Positions 8,609 to 16,103 of a DNA stretch of 34,585 nucleotides are shown piece by piece. The stretch is from Planctomycetaceae bacterium (lineage in GTDB: Bacteria > Planctomycetota > SZUA-567). A model generated the notes under the pieces. The model saw only the letters and a program-made list of their open reading frames with translations. It was not told where the DNA came from and ran no database searches. The stretch spans positions 1 to 34,585 of the forward strand of contig JAJQFC010000304.1 of the NCBI GenBank assembly GCA_021201355.1, given 5' to 3'. Position 1 is the first letter of the stretch, and every line of letters begins with the position of its first letter. The position numbers were made by a program, and so were the translations under genes.

Positions 8609-8857
8609 TTAACAAATTCCTTCAAGCCGTTCCACCACTTCGGGATAGATGGAGACTGGCCGGAGAAATGTATCGGCTACCCTTAGGGCCAGAAGCGCAA
8701 GGTCCCGTAATTCCTCATCAGGGTTCTTCTCTGCCCGAGCGACTAGGTAGTCCGTGCAGGCAATAATACGGGTCTTTTTACCTTCTTTCCCTACCCCTCT
8801 ACAGCGCGTCTTAGTGCCTAAAACTCTCCTGAGACGTAAAAGGCCGAGAACAGGCAA
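8609..8857 (-). CDS. Short unknown frame, probably the shifted end of the 107-residue gene
   Basis: An open frame of up to 82 codons, with helical acidic/basic C-terminal sequence (EKNPDEELRDLALLALRVAD). It overlaps the end of the upstream gene by 40 bases in the -1 frame. The only early start is a TTG without a Shine-Dalgarno site. It is therefore more likely the continuation of the upstream gene after a -1 frameshift than a separate gene. No family recognised. Confidence 0.4.
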   Translation of the reverse strand: MPVLGLLRLRRVLGTKTRCRGVGKEGKKTRIIACTDYLVARAEKNPDEELRDLALLALRVADTFLRPVSIYPEVVERLEGIC

Positions 8858-9141
8858 CCAATGGTGATCGCGATAGTCTCATAGTCAGAGGGATCATTAT
8901 TGAGGAGTGAGCAGAGGAATGAATCACGCTGGTCACGGTTGGTGATATCCACGTCCGAAAGGCCATGCTCTACCTTTTCATTGAGGAAGGCATCAGCCTT
9001 CCTATCAATCGCTTGCTTATAGCTCCTACGGTACTCATCCTTGGGCATTGCAAGAGACCGATGGATGCCGAAAATATCCTCAGAGGGGATAAGGTTGAAA
9101 CTTTCCTCGGTACTCCAATCCAAGCTCTTTTCATGCGCCAT
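8818..9141 (-). CDS. Unknown 107-residue protein
   Basis: Starts at the ATG at 9141, which follows a strong GGGAGGGG on the minus strand; an open frame 25 codons longer has no such site. The sequence is acidic and helical, beginning MAHEKSLDWSTEESF, with DEYRRSYKQAIDRKADAFL in the middle and a hydrophobic tail ETIAITIGCLFSAFYVSG. No family recognised. It is divergent from the RHH-like gene at 9249 (107 bp apart), so the two may share a control region. The frame ends just where the -1 frame of 8609-8857 opens. Confidence 0.6.
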   Translation of the reverse strand: MAHEKSLDWSTEESFNLIPSEDIFGIHRSLAMPKDEYRRSYKQAIDRKADAFLNEKVEHGLSDVDITNRDQRDSFLCSLLNNDPSDYETIAITIGCLFSAFYVSGEF

Positions 9142-9248
9142 ATAACCCCTCCCTTTTTTAATGGTATATAAAGATGGATTCGGTAATATTGACTCCATTG
9201 TGATATAAAGGTCCAAGCACCTTAATTCGAAACAGGATGATTATATAA

Positions 9249-9782
9249 ATGGTAAAGCGTTATTCTGTCAGTGTTTCCGATGAATTGGCAAACAAAATTG
9301 ACAAGTGGAAGAAGTCCATTAATGTTTCCCAAGTCTTTCAGGAAGCCATGGAAAGGGTCATCGCGGATAAGGAAGGTTATACCTCCCGGCTTACCGACTA
9401 TGACGATTCCATCGAATCTATCGTCGAACGACTCCGCAGAGAAAAGTCCCTTGAAGACCAAACCTATTATAACCAAGGTAAAGAAGTAGGCTTTGAATGG
9501 GCAAGAAAGGCCAGCTATCGCGAGATTCAAATGGCGATATCGAAAAAAGCTGAAGTCGACAAAAATAGAGATAAAAGCAGTGGCCTGAAGAAGGGCAGTC
9601 TAAAAATTGGTCCATTTAAAGAAATTATCTCTAAAATTCTTCAGGACACTGCTGAATGGCAAACAATCCAGTGGAAATTTAAATCTGAATCTGGATTGCT
9701 GCCTGCGGAAGCAATTCAATGGCTGCGTGGTTGGCTTGACGGTGTTGACACTCTATGGATTCAGGTTGCAGATAAAATCTAG
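9249..9782 (+). CDS. Ribbon-helix-helix-like regulator, copy 1
   Basis: 177 residues. The first ~45 resemble a ribbon-helix-helix DNA-binding domain: strand KRYSVSVSDELANKIDKW, then a helix with VFQEAMERVIADKEG. The long remainder is unknown. A paralog of equal length is at 13443-13976; they share the N-terminus, the middle pattern G-x-E-W-A-x-x-A-S and the C-terminal Trp-rich end (WLRGWLDGVDTLW against WFEGWLEGVSTFW). AGGATGA lies upstream of the ATG. It is transcribed away from a minus-strand cluster holding the SLRYNGDY gene, the typical placement of a local repressor or antitoxin-like regulator (inference). Confidence 0.7.
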   Translation: MVKRYSVSVSDELANKIDKWKKSINVSQVFQEAMERVIADKEGYTSRLTDYDDSIESIVERLRREKSLEDQTYYNQGKEVGFEWARKASYREIQMAISKKAEVDKNRDKSSGLKKGSLKIGPFKEIISKILQDTAEWQTIQWKFKSESGLLPAEAIQWLRGWLDGVDTLWIQVADKI

Positions 9783-9865
9783 CATACACTCCCAGTCTTT
9801 TAGAATAAAGTTGCATTTAATAAGAAAGTTAGTATGCGAGCAACCGCTCTCTTCACCTAGCTTGC

Positions 9866-10636
9866 CTATCTAAATATAATGACTTTATTTACTCCGGACG
9901 GATAGAATGAGGTTTCATTCGATTTTTCCACGACTTCGTCAACCATTATGATCGAATTGTAAAAAACAAGCCTCGGCGCAAGAATTAGATTGTCTTTATA
10001 ATCTTCCATCATTACGCTAATATTAGAGACCAGAGATCCTCCAGAACTCTGAAACCCTTCCGCAGAAGGATCACCATTGGCGTCAACCATTGTAAAACTT
10101 ATGTGTGAGCGTCCGATAATGAAATCTCTACTTAAGCTATCAGGTATTCGGTAAACATCACTAGAAATTTCGAATTCAGCGGTATCTGTACCCTGACTTT
10201 TAAGATCGAATTTCGAAATAACAACCAACTTGTCGAAGCCATCGATAGAAGAACCAAAATCAATCCGGGTTTTTTCAGGATCCCAACTCCGATACCCGGC
10301 GAATTCTTTTTTACGATCTGTATGCCGCCAAGAGTTTTCACTATTTACAGTTGCATTAAATGGCGTCGACTCAATATCATTTCTTCTGAATAAGTCACGG
10401 ATCTCGGTGATGAATTCATTATATTTATCTTGATTTACGGAAACCTGTGCTGAGTATTTAAGGACCTGCGGTCTACTAACAGGGAGGGTCGGAAAGTCGG
10501 TAAATGTTATGTCATAAAAGTCTTTTTGATATTTAGATAATATACTCGCATATTCAGTTGGGAGGTCCTGGGCCATAGCAAAGTTTGAAACAAAAATGAA
10601 AGCCAGCAGAAGTTGTGTCTTTACGATAAATTTCAT
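9866..10636 (-). CDS. Unknown secreted protein
   Basis: 256 residues from the ATG at 10636, chosen because AAGGA lies upstream and a clear signal peptide starts here: MKFIVKTQLLLAFIFVSNFA ending in Ala-Met-Ala before Gln. The mature part is rich in beta-type and charged segments and has no family I recognise. The open frame extends 73 codons further upstream, but that part covers an RNA leader and is not protein-like. Its start overlaps the stop of the small gene at 10633-10725 by ATGA, so translation of the two is probably coupled. Confidence 0.75.
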   Translation of the reverse strand: MKFIVKTQLLLAFIFVSNFAMAQDLPTEYASILSKYQKDFYDITFTDFPTLPVSRPQVLKYSAQVSVNQDKYNEFITEIRDLFRRNDIESTPFNATVNSENSWRHTDRKKEFAGYRSWDPEKTRIDFGSSIDGFDKLVVISKFDLKSQGTDTAEFEISSDVYRIPDSLSRDFIIGRSHISFTMVDANGDPSAEGFQSSGGSLVSNISVMMEDYKDNLILAPRLVFYNSIIMVDEVVEKSNETSFYPSGVNKVIIFR

Positions 10637-10725
10637 AGCATTCCTTTCCCGTGATCGATAACGCCTGCACAATAAAAACCCAAAAGTAGAACTGCAAAAA
10701 AAGCTCCCCAAAATTTCACATCCAT
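10633..10725 (-). CDS. 30-residue hydrophobic peptide coupled to the secreted protein
   Basis: ATG at 10725, with AAGGAG six bases upstream, runs to TGA at 10633-10635, which shares ATGA with the next gene's start. The peptide begins MDVKFWGAFFAVLLLGFYC and ends in a short polar tail, so one membrane helix spans about residues 5-20. It lies only about 20 bases after an intrinsic-terminator-like hairpin. It may be a membrane micro-protein, a leader peptide controlling translation of the secreted protein, or a small partner. The ribosome site and exact coupling are visible; the role is unknown. Confidence 0.6.
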   Translation of the reverse strand: MDVKFWGAFFAVLLLGFYCAGVIDHGKGML

Positions 10726-10744
10726 GCTCATCTCCTTGGCCAAC

Positions 10745-10768
10745 AAAAAAGGGACGGATCAACCGTCC
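10745..10768 (-). terminator. Intrinsic terminator or attenuator before the small peptide gene
   Basis: Minus strand GGACGG, five-base loop, CCGTCC, C, then TTTTTT. It ends only about ten bases before the Shine-Dalgarno of the 30-residue gene. No protein gene ends just upstream of it, so it likely acts on the leader transcript as an attenuator or ends a small RNA. Confidence 0.7.
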
Positions 10769-10774
10769 ACCAGA

Positions 10775-10872
10775 GGCTTCCTGCCAAGTCAGCCATGCAA
10801 GCACGTGATGAGCCGTCCCAAATTTTTGGGACGACAAGGTACGCGTGGCTTGCATTACAAAATCTGGCAGGA
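10775..10872 (-). ncRNA. Structured RNA leader candidate
   Basis: Nested inverted repeats share one axis: outer 8 bp (10779-10786 with 10865-10872), then 7 bp (10795-10801 with 10849-10855), 4 bp (10802-10805 with 10844-10847), and an inner 9-bp stem CGTCCCAAA/TTTGGGACG (10814-10833). On the minus strand the structure is followed at once by the terminator at 10745-10768. GGGACGG of the inner stem is also complementary to CCGTCCC of the terminator, giving alternative foldings. A 19-base motif inside it recurs at 13325-13343. It could be an attenuating leader, a cis-regulatory element or a small RNA. Confidence 0.5.
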
Positions 10873-11061
10873 TTTTTCTGGTGGTACTTCGCCTTGTCGT
10901 AAACTATATGTGAGGTTTGTATGAATAAAGCGCTATGCCATAGGCGTTGCCTTTCCTCGAAGGGTAAGGAGATAAAAAGTCCATATTATTATATCTTTAT
11001 CGGCCACTTTTGCAATGGGATGTGGCGTATATCGCACCGTCGAATCTTTGGTAGCTTAAAT

Positions 11062-11077
11062 AGGGTTAATTAACCCT
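11062..11077. repeat. 16-bp perfect palindrome
   Basis: AGGGTTAATTAACCCT lies in the ~280-base gap after the DnaB-like gene (10873-11153). A further half-site CAGGGTT at 11096-11102 can pair with AACCCTG at 11072-11078, so alternative hairpins are possible. No T-run follows on either strand, making an operator more likely than a terminator. The same gap holds AGGAGGTGAT at 11117-11126, but no gene follows it. Confidence 0.45.
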
Positions 11078-11153
11078 GCGTTCATGGTACCAAAACAGGG
11101 TTGTTTATATTATTACAGGAGGTGATAACCAGACTCAACGACGAGGTGCTTAA

Positions 11154-12026
11154 TCAGCATTCCTGAAAATTTTCTAGCTTGCAGTACTGACTATTAAAAT
11201 ACAAATTGACCCAGCCACAAGGCCCATGAGTATTTTGTACTACTTTGACTTCAAGCTCTCCGGGTCTTTCATTGGCGACATAATACTCGGGTCTATATAA
11301 CAAAAGGATATTATCAGCTTGGACCGCTGTATTTCCATAAAGCTTTGAGACACTAGGCAGACGGGACGATCCATGTGGCTTTAAGTTTGAGATTGCAATG
11401 ATGGGTATGTCCAATTGGCGGCTTAATAGCCGTAAACTACGCATTGAACTACTCACCTGAATAGAATGGGGATTATCATTTTTTGATATTTTCATCAGCT
11501 CGAAACTATCAATTACAAATATCTCCACTTTATTCTTCTCTCTCATAAGACGCATTTGGTCCACCACCTCGGAAAAATCCAATCCATAAGGCTGGCAGAT
11601 CCATAGTGGAATATTCTTTAACTCCTCACATGCTTTTGTAACTTTTATCTTTTCCGCTTTGGACAAATTACAGCATCTTATCTTTTGTGAATCGACATGT
11701 GACTGTAATGCCATAAAACCTATAACCAACCATGGGTTCCTATAGGAGATCAACCCTACACTTCTCTTTGAGCATGACACGCTATGAGCGACATTCATCC
11801 CAAAAATAGTTTTACCCATAGAAGGCAAACCCGCAACTACAGTAAGCTCACTCTTGTGAAGGCCACCATTTAGAATTTGATCCAATTCAGTAAACCCGGT
11901 TTTAATTGCGTTTTCTTCATCGGAGAACCTAGATTCCCAATCATCCCAAAATTGGATTAATGCTCGATTGATTGAAACAAAGTGATCAATCTTAACCTTC
12001 TCAAGCGGTACATTACTCCCTTCCAT
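11154..12026 (-). CDS. DnaB C-terminal-domain-like ATPase
   Basis: 290 residues matching only the RecA-like C-terminal domain of replicative helicase DnaB; the ~150-residue N-terminal domain is absent. The sequence TGFTELDQILNGGLHKSELT leads into Walker A GLPSMGKT (residues 66-73), Walker B VEIFVIDSF (Asp173), a LSRQLDIPIIAISNL strand and AVQADNILLLYRPEYY near the end. The segment where DnaB has S-L-E-M reads ISYRNPW, so the catalytic Glu seems missing. AGGAG precedes the ATG, seven bases after the preceding gene's stop, so it is the third gene of a minus-strand operon. It may load, remodel or regulate rather than act as a full helicase. Confidence 0.8.
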   Translation of the reverse strand: MEGSNVPLEKVKIDHFVSINRALIQFWDDWESRFSDEENAIKTGFTELDQILNGGLHKSELTVVAGLPSMGKTIFGMNVAHSVSCSKRSVGLISYRNPWLVIGFMALQSHVDSQKIRCCNLSKAEKIKVTKACEELKNIPLWICQPYGLDFSEVVDQMRLMREKNKVEIFVIDSFELMKISKNDNPHSIQVSSSMRSLRLLSRQLDIPIIAISNLKPHGSSRLPSVSKLYGNTAVQADNILLLYRPEYYVANERPGELEVKVVQNTHGPCGWVNLYFNSQYCKLENFQEC

Positions 12027-12033
12027 GACTCTC

Positions 12034-12627
12034 CTACATTTCTATGCTGGTGTAATCGGCCCTGATTTCTCCCAATACCTTGAGAGCAGGATCAGCCGCA
12101 CCTGTTTTCCAATCATAGCGCCAAGCATATATTTGAGTAAGCTTCCAGTTTTCCCCAAACTGCTTCTGGAGGGCATTCTTTCTTGTGACGGCTTTTTCAA
12201 AGCGGACGGATTTTCCTCCGTCAATTTCTAAGTGCTCAAAATACTTTTCCTCGGGATTAACCACAATGACCTTCCCTTTGGAAATACTTCGACCAATATC
12301 ATTCACGTCATCCCAAAACGTTTTAAAAGGAATGATTTTATGGTGTCTAAGGTTGTAGATTACAACATAATGCTCAGGAAATACGCCGTATGGAAAGGAA
12401 TACTCACCGACGATTTCCCTAATTGAATAGCCGTATCCACTCCTCACATGCTCTTGAATTTCTTCCCGACCATAATCCCCGTTGTAACGCAGTGAGGTGA
12501 TGGCATAGTAGGTACCTGTGGGAAGATCGGCAAAAATGGGCGGTATTGCTCGATTCGGTAAATTCCTGCAATCTTCAGGAAAATACGGGCAGTGATAGCC
12601 GGTTATGAAGTCCTTCAGGTTAAACAT
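12034..12627 (-). CDS. Unknown protein, SLRYNGDY family, copy 2
   Basis: 197 residues, paralog of the gene at 7932-8546, with the same block order (YCPYFP-like start, SLRYNGDY, GYSIREIVGEYSFPYGVFPE, and VTRKNALQKQFGENWKL near the end). There is no signal peptide or membrane helix and no known catalytic motif that I recognise. GGAGG lies six bases before the ATG. It sits between a class II amidotransferase gene and the DnaB-like gene in one operon. That two copies survive suggests a real function within this element. Confidence 0.78.
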   Translation of the reverse strand: MFNLKDFITGYHCPYFPEDCRNLPNRAIPPIFADLPTGTYYAITSLRYNGDYGREEIQEHVRSGYGYSIREIVGEYSFPYGVFPEHYVVIYNLRHHKIIPFKTFWDDVNDIGRSISKGKVIVVNPEEKYFEHLEIDGGKSVRFEKAVTRKNALQKQFGENWKLTQIYAWRYDWKTGAADPALKVLGEIRADYTSIEM

Positions 12628-12679
12628 AGCTCGCCTCCACTAAGGACATTGGCGACCTTCCCCTCACTCTGGTTCACCG

Positions 12680-13231
12680 TTACCACTCCTGAGGAACAAG
12701 CTTTCTGGAGAACCACAGACCGCCTAGCCACTGCCCTTGTTGCTCATTACAAATTACCACCCTTCCAGAGCCGTTCATAAAAGCCAGCTTATTGTGACGG
12801 CCAATTTCCTCCTCCAGCATGGCAAACCGACGTATACCAGCCAAACTATCGCCATTCATTGAGGATAGATGCTGATCACGAAAAGTTATTGTGTCAGATA
12901 CCTCAGCATCAGTGTCAATACCACGAGTGAAAGTGCCGTTATGGACAAAGGCCAAATCAGATGCAATGCGATGGGGATGGCAGTTTTCCATGTTAATGGA
13001 ACCCACGGTCGCATATCGAAAGTGGAAAATTACAGGCACATTGGGAAATTCCTTCTGCCTCTTACGCCACACATTCAGGAAATCACAAAACGTTCCAAGA
13101 TGCTTATGAATAATCACCTTATCTTGAGACGGGAACATAAAACCGGCCCCATGTGGGTTGGACTGAAAGCAACGCTTAAGTATATCTACGTTGATCGGGA
13201 CTCCAACCGGCTTGAAAATAATGATGCACAT
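12680..13231 (-). CDS. Class II glutamine amidotransferase-like protein
   Basis: 183 residues from the ATG at 13231, chosen because it gives the N-terminal M-C-I-I-I-F-K-P in which Cys2 becomes the Ntn nucleophile after Met removal; AAGGGG lies upstream. Family motifs are NPHGAGFMF, HFRYATVGSINMENCHPHRI and the oxyanion region FVHNGTF. Small proteins of this type are found in phages and mobile elements, but their acceptor substrates are generally unknown. It is the first gene of the operon with the SLRYNGDY and DnaB-like genes and is divergent from the RHH-like gene at 13443. No synthetase domain is attached. Confidence 0.82.
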   Translation of the reverse strand: MCIIIFKPVGVPINVDILKRCFQSNPHGAGFMFPSQDKVIIHKHLGTFCDFLNVWRKRQKEFPNVPVIFHFRYATVGSINMENCHPHRIASDLAFVHNGTFTRGIDTDAEVSDTITFRDQHLSSMNGDSLAGIRRFAMLEEEIGRHNKLAFMNGSGRVVICNEQQGQWLGGLWFSRKLVPQEW

Positions 13232-13279
13232 TAAGCCCCTTTCGAAAACGTATTCCATGTATTGAAAAGAAGTTAAATA

Positions 13280-13343
13280 GACGCCGCCCATTTAAAAGAC
13301 GGCGTCCTTACCTCTTCTCGCAGTGCTAACTTGGCAGGAAGCC
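13280..13343 (+). promoter_or_regulatory. Leader RNA element: hairpin plus conserved 19-mer
   Basis: A GACGCCG/CGGCGTC hairpin (13280-13306) is followed after 18 bases by GCTAACTTGGCAGGAAGCC (13325-13343). The same order occurs on the minus strand at 10775-10833: a stem, 20 bases, then GCTGACTTGGCAGGAAGCC. It lies about 100 bases before the RHH-like gene at 13443. Very AT-rich DNA with an ATACT/AGTAT inverted pair follows and may hold that gene's promoter. Confidence 0.45.
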
Positions 13344-13442
13344 CATTTTTAACTTTTGCATAATACTATAAAAAGTATATACTGTCAATATATTATATAA
13401 CATAAATTTAAGATAGCCCAATTTATATAAAAGGAGAGAATC

Positions 13443-13976
13443 ATGGTAAAGCGGTTTTCCGTCTCTGTTTCGGAAGAATTGGGGCAAAGGATTCATCGCT
13501 GGAAAGATGAAATCAGCCCTTCAGCGATATTTCAACGTGCTATGGAGGAAGTGGTTAGAGAGAAAGAGGAGTTTTCTGGGCGATTGCAAGATGACCCCGC
13601 ACTACCTGAAGTAGTGGAACGGCTTAGAACTGAAAGTGGTAAGGCAAGGTCAGAGTACAGAGTTAATGGAAAGAGTAAAGGTATTGAATGGGCTAAGTGC
13701 GCATCATTAAAGAACATAAAGCATATTCTTCATGAAAAAGAATGCTTTGATGATCTCTTCTCACAGAATGAGCGCATTCCTCCTTCAATGATCTTGGATG
13801 ATTATGTAATCGGGGCTTATGTTAAGCAGGCTTGGGCCGGAGATCCTGCTTTTGAATCCAAATACGTCGGAAACAAAAGAAAGGAAGAGGTTCTGTCCCC
13901 GGAATCTGTATTATGGTTTGAGGGTTGGTTGGAAGGCGTAAGCACTTTTTGGAAGGAAGTCGAAAAGCGGATGTAG
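13443..13976 (+). CDS. Ribbon-helix-helix-like regulator, copy 2
   Basis: 177 residues, paralog of 9249-9782. It begins MVKRFSVSVSEELGQRIHRW, a ribbon strand and first helix, and continues AIFQRAMEEVVREKE as the second helix. The C-terminal ~130 residues are unknown and share only scattered positions and the Trp-rich end with copy 1. GGAG lies six bases before the ATG. It is divergent from the amidotransferase/SLRYNGDY/DnaB-like operon, just as copy 1 is divergent from the other SLRYNGDY cluster, which supports a regulator-plus-operon module (inference). Confidence 0.72.
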   Translation: MVKRFSVSVSEELGQRIHRWKDEISPSAIFQRAMEEVVREKEEFSGRLQDDPALPEVVERLRTESGKARSEYRVNGKSKGIEWAKCASLKNIKHILHEKECFDDLFSQNERIPPSMILDDYVIGAYVKQAWAGDPAFESKYVGNKRKEEVLSPESVLWFEGWLEGVSTFWKEVEKRM

Positions 13977-14053
13977 GGTATGGTAAACTTATACCTTATC
14001 CTGACCCCGCTGTCTTCTTATCACAATTAAATCGTAAAGACATTGATTATGGT

Positions 14054-14094
14054 TTTTAAGGTTGATATATTGCGTTACAATAGCCACCTTAAAA
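14054..14094. repeat. 9-bp inverted repeat before the restriction-methyltransferase
   Basis: TTTTAAGGT (14054-14062) and ACCTTAAAA (14086-14094) are perfect inverted arms with a 23-base spacer. The pair lies about 100 bases before the first possible start of the methyltransferase gene and could be an operator or a weak terminator. Confidence 0.35.
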
Positions 14095-14190
14095 GTCAAA
14101 CGAAGTGTGCTTAGAGGTACACTGGTCCCTTATGCACTGGCGGGCATTATTTTGGAAAATTTCCATTATTCGATCTGGAGCGCGTGAACG

Positions 14191-15504
14191 ATGGTATTAA
14201 GGATTCCATCGGGTAAGTATCCCCGGCCATCATGGCAGAAAGCCATGATGGTTATGGTTACATTACGGCTCTTGATTATGATGGGACTTCTAATTATGGC
14301 ATCCGCATGTTTGGCAGTTGCTGGAGAAGGTAAATCGGACTTCACTGTGTCCTTGTATCCAGTCGAGGCGTTCATTGCAAAATGGGAGCACTCGGGAGGA
14401 AGTGAGTTAGGCTCATCACAGAGCTTTCTAAATGAATTATGCGATCTCCTCCTTGTTGACCGGCCACACCCACCAAGGGCGAAAAACCGCGATAATCGCT
14501 ACACCTTTGAAAAAAAGGTGACCTTTGTTAATCCTAATGGAAAGGTCAGTAGAGGTCGGATTGACCTTTATAAACGGGGTTGTTTTGTACTTGAATCCAA
14601 GCAAGGCTCTGCTAATTTTCCAGCGATTGATAGAGGGCCGGATTTTAGCAGAGGCACTGCAATACGTTATACCAATGCTTGGGATGAAGCGAGAATCAAT
14701 GCCCGTCTCCAAGCTGAAAGGTACGTTAATGCACTCCCGCCTGAGGATGGACGCCCTCCTTTCATAATGGTGGTCGATGTCGGTGAGTGCATCGAAGTCT
14801 ACTCTGATTTCGGGCAGGCTGGTGTTTATACTCCTTTCCCTTTCCCTCAAAACCACTGCATTTTATTGGAGGATTTGAAGGAACCTGATATTCAGGACAG
14901 GCTCCACCGCATCTGGACTGACCCGATGTCCCTCAATCCGGCAATAGCCACGGAACGGGCAACGCAAGATATCGCGGAAATACTGGCTCGTCTAACAGCC
15001 TCATTGGAGGAGTCAGGATACCGGGCTGAGACCATCTCAAAGTTTTTAATGCGGGCAATTTTCAGCATGTACGCCGAAGACGTGGAGCTAATTCCAAAAG
15101 ACTCCTTCACTTTGTTAGTTGCGAAATTGCGCGATGCTGCCATTGGCTCCAACACCGACGACACGACGATGCTGTCCACCATCGAACTGACCGAATTGTG
15201 GAAAGTGATGAATAAGGGAGGAACCTTCCCTTCCATAAAGGGCCAAATAAGGCGTTTTGGGGGGCCTCTGTTCGCAGAGGATGCAATTGCCCTACCGCTT
15301 ACTGCCGGACAGTGTGAGATGCTCTTTGAGGCCGCTAAAGCGGAATGGTCATTAGTGGGTCCTCCATTTTTGGCACTCTGGTCGAAAGAGCACTTTCCCC
15401 CGAGCAGCGCCATAAAATGGGGACTCATTACACTCCATCCGCTTTTGTGGAGCGTTTGGTGGTACCCAGTATTATTGAACCGTTGCGGCTCGAATGGAAT
15501 GTGA
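14191..15504 (+). pseudogene. MmeI-like type IIL restriction-methyltransferase, part 1: nuclease and helical region
   Basis: The MmeI-like enzyme (endonuclease, methyltransferase and target recognition in one chain) spans three frames to 17323, about 990-1040 residues in all. This part has the N-terminal nuclease fold with a PD-ExK core, GRIDLYKRGCFVLESKQG (Asp125, Glu135, Lys137 from 14191), then the helical connector. Sequence resembling MmeI begins near YPVEAFIAKW, so a GTG at 14347 may be the true start. The preceding ~50 codons read like a hydrophobic signal segment, which is odd for a cytoplasmic enzyme. Homology leaves this frame near 15365, at EWSLVG; the remaining codons to 15504 are out of frame. 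Confidence 0.78.
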
Positions 15505-16103
15505 CCAGAGATATTGCGCTGGAACACATTCGTAAAGGAGACCGGGTTGCTGCCAAGGAAAAGGTGAGAAGGTTTCATAAGCAACTATGTGAGACAGTTA
15601 TCCTCGACCCTGCCTGCGGCAGTGGGAATTTTCTGTTTGTATCCCTGAACCTCATTGCTTCACTTGAAGCTGAAATCCGTTCCGCATTAATCGGTCTGGG
15701 CGACTTGGAATATCTTCACAACGACCAATGCCCATCTGTAACTCCAAGTCAATTTAAAGGTATTGAACTTAATCCTCACGCTGCGGACATAGCAGAAGTG
15801 GTATTGTGGATAGCCTGCCTCCAGAGCCATTACAAGAACAACGGTCGTGTTCCCCCGAACGAGCCTATCATCCCTGATGACCATGTTGTTTTTAGGGGGG
15901 ACGCAATCCTTGCAGCAGAATGGCCGAGGGCTGATTTTATTGTGGGCAACCCTCCCTTTGCTGGCAACAAACGACTCCGTACTTTTTTGGGGACGAGTAT
16001 GTTGAAAAAATGTTTCGGCTATATCCCGACTTTCCCAAAAACACGGACTATGTCATGCGTTTTTGGGACAAGGCCGCAGCCCTGGCGAGAGAGGGGGAAA
16101 TAG
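15345..16103 (+). pseudogene. MmeI-like type IIL enzyme, part 2: methyltransferase motifs
   Basis: In the -1 frame relative to part 1, homology resumes at SIFGTLVERALSPEQRHKMG followed by THYTP. It contains the SAM-binding motif LDPACGSGNFL and the catalytic motif FIVGNPPF of amino-methyltransferases that modify adenine N6. Homology leaves this frame just after NKRLRTFLG near 15985, at the run TTTTTTGGGG. The codons after that to 16103 are out of frame. A -1 slip on T-TTT-TTG would restore the reading, so recoding cannot be excluded, but the first junction has no such site. Confidence 0.78.

Noticed and set aside
11117-11126. AGGAGGTGAT as the end of a reversed 16S rRNA gene or as a start site
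   Set aside because: Only about ten bases match the 16S 3' end complement and nothing further continues; the following GTG frame is only 14 codons.
13325-13343. Integron attC site (GCTAAC next to a hairpin)
   Set aside because: The required RYYYAAC/GTTRRRY pairing and L boxes are absent, and no integron integrase is present.
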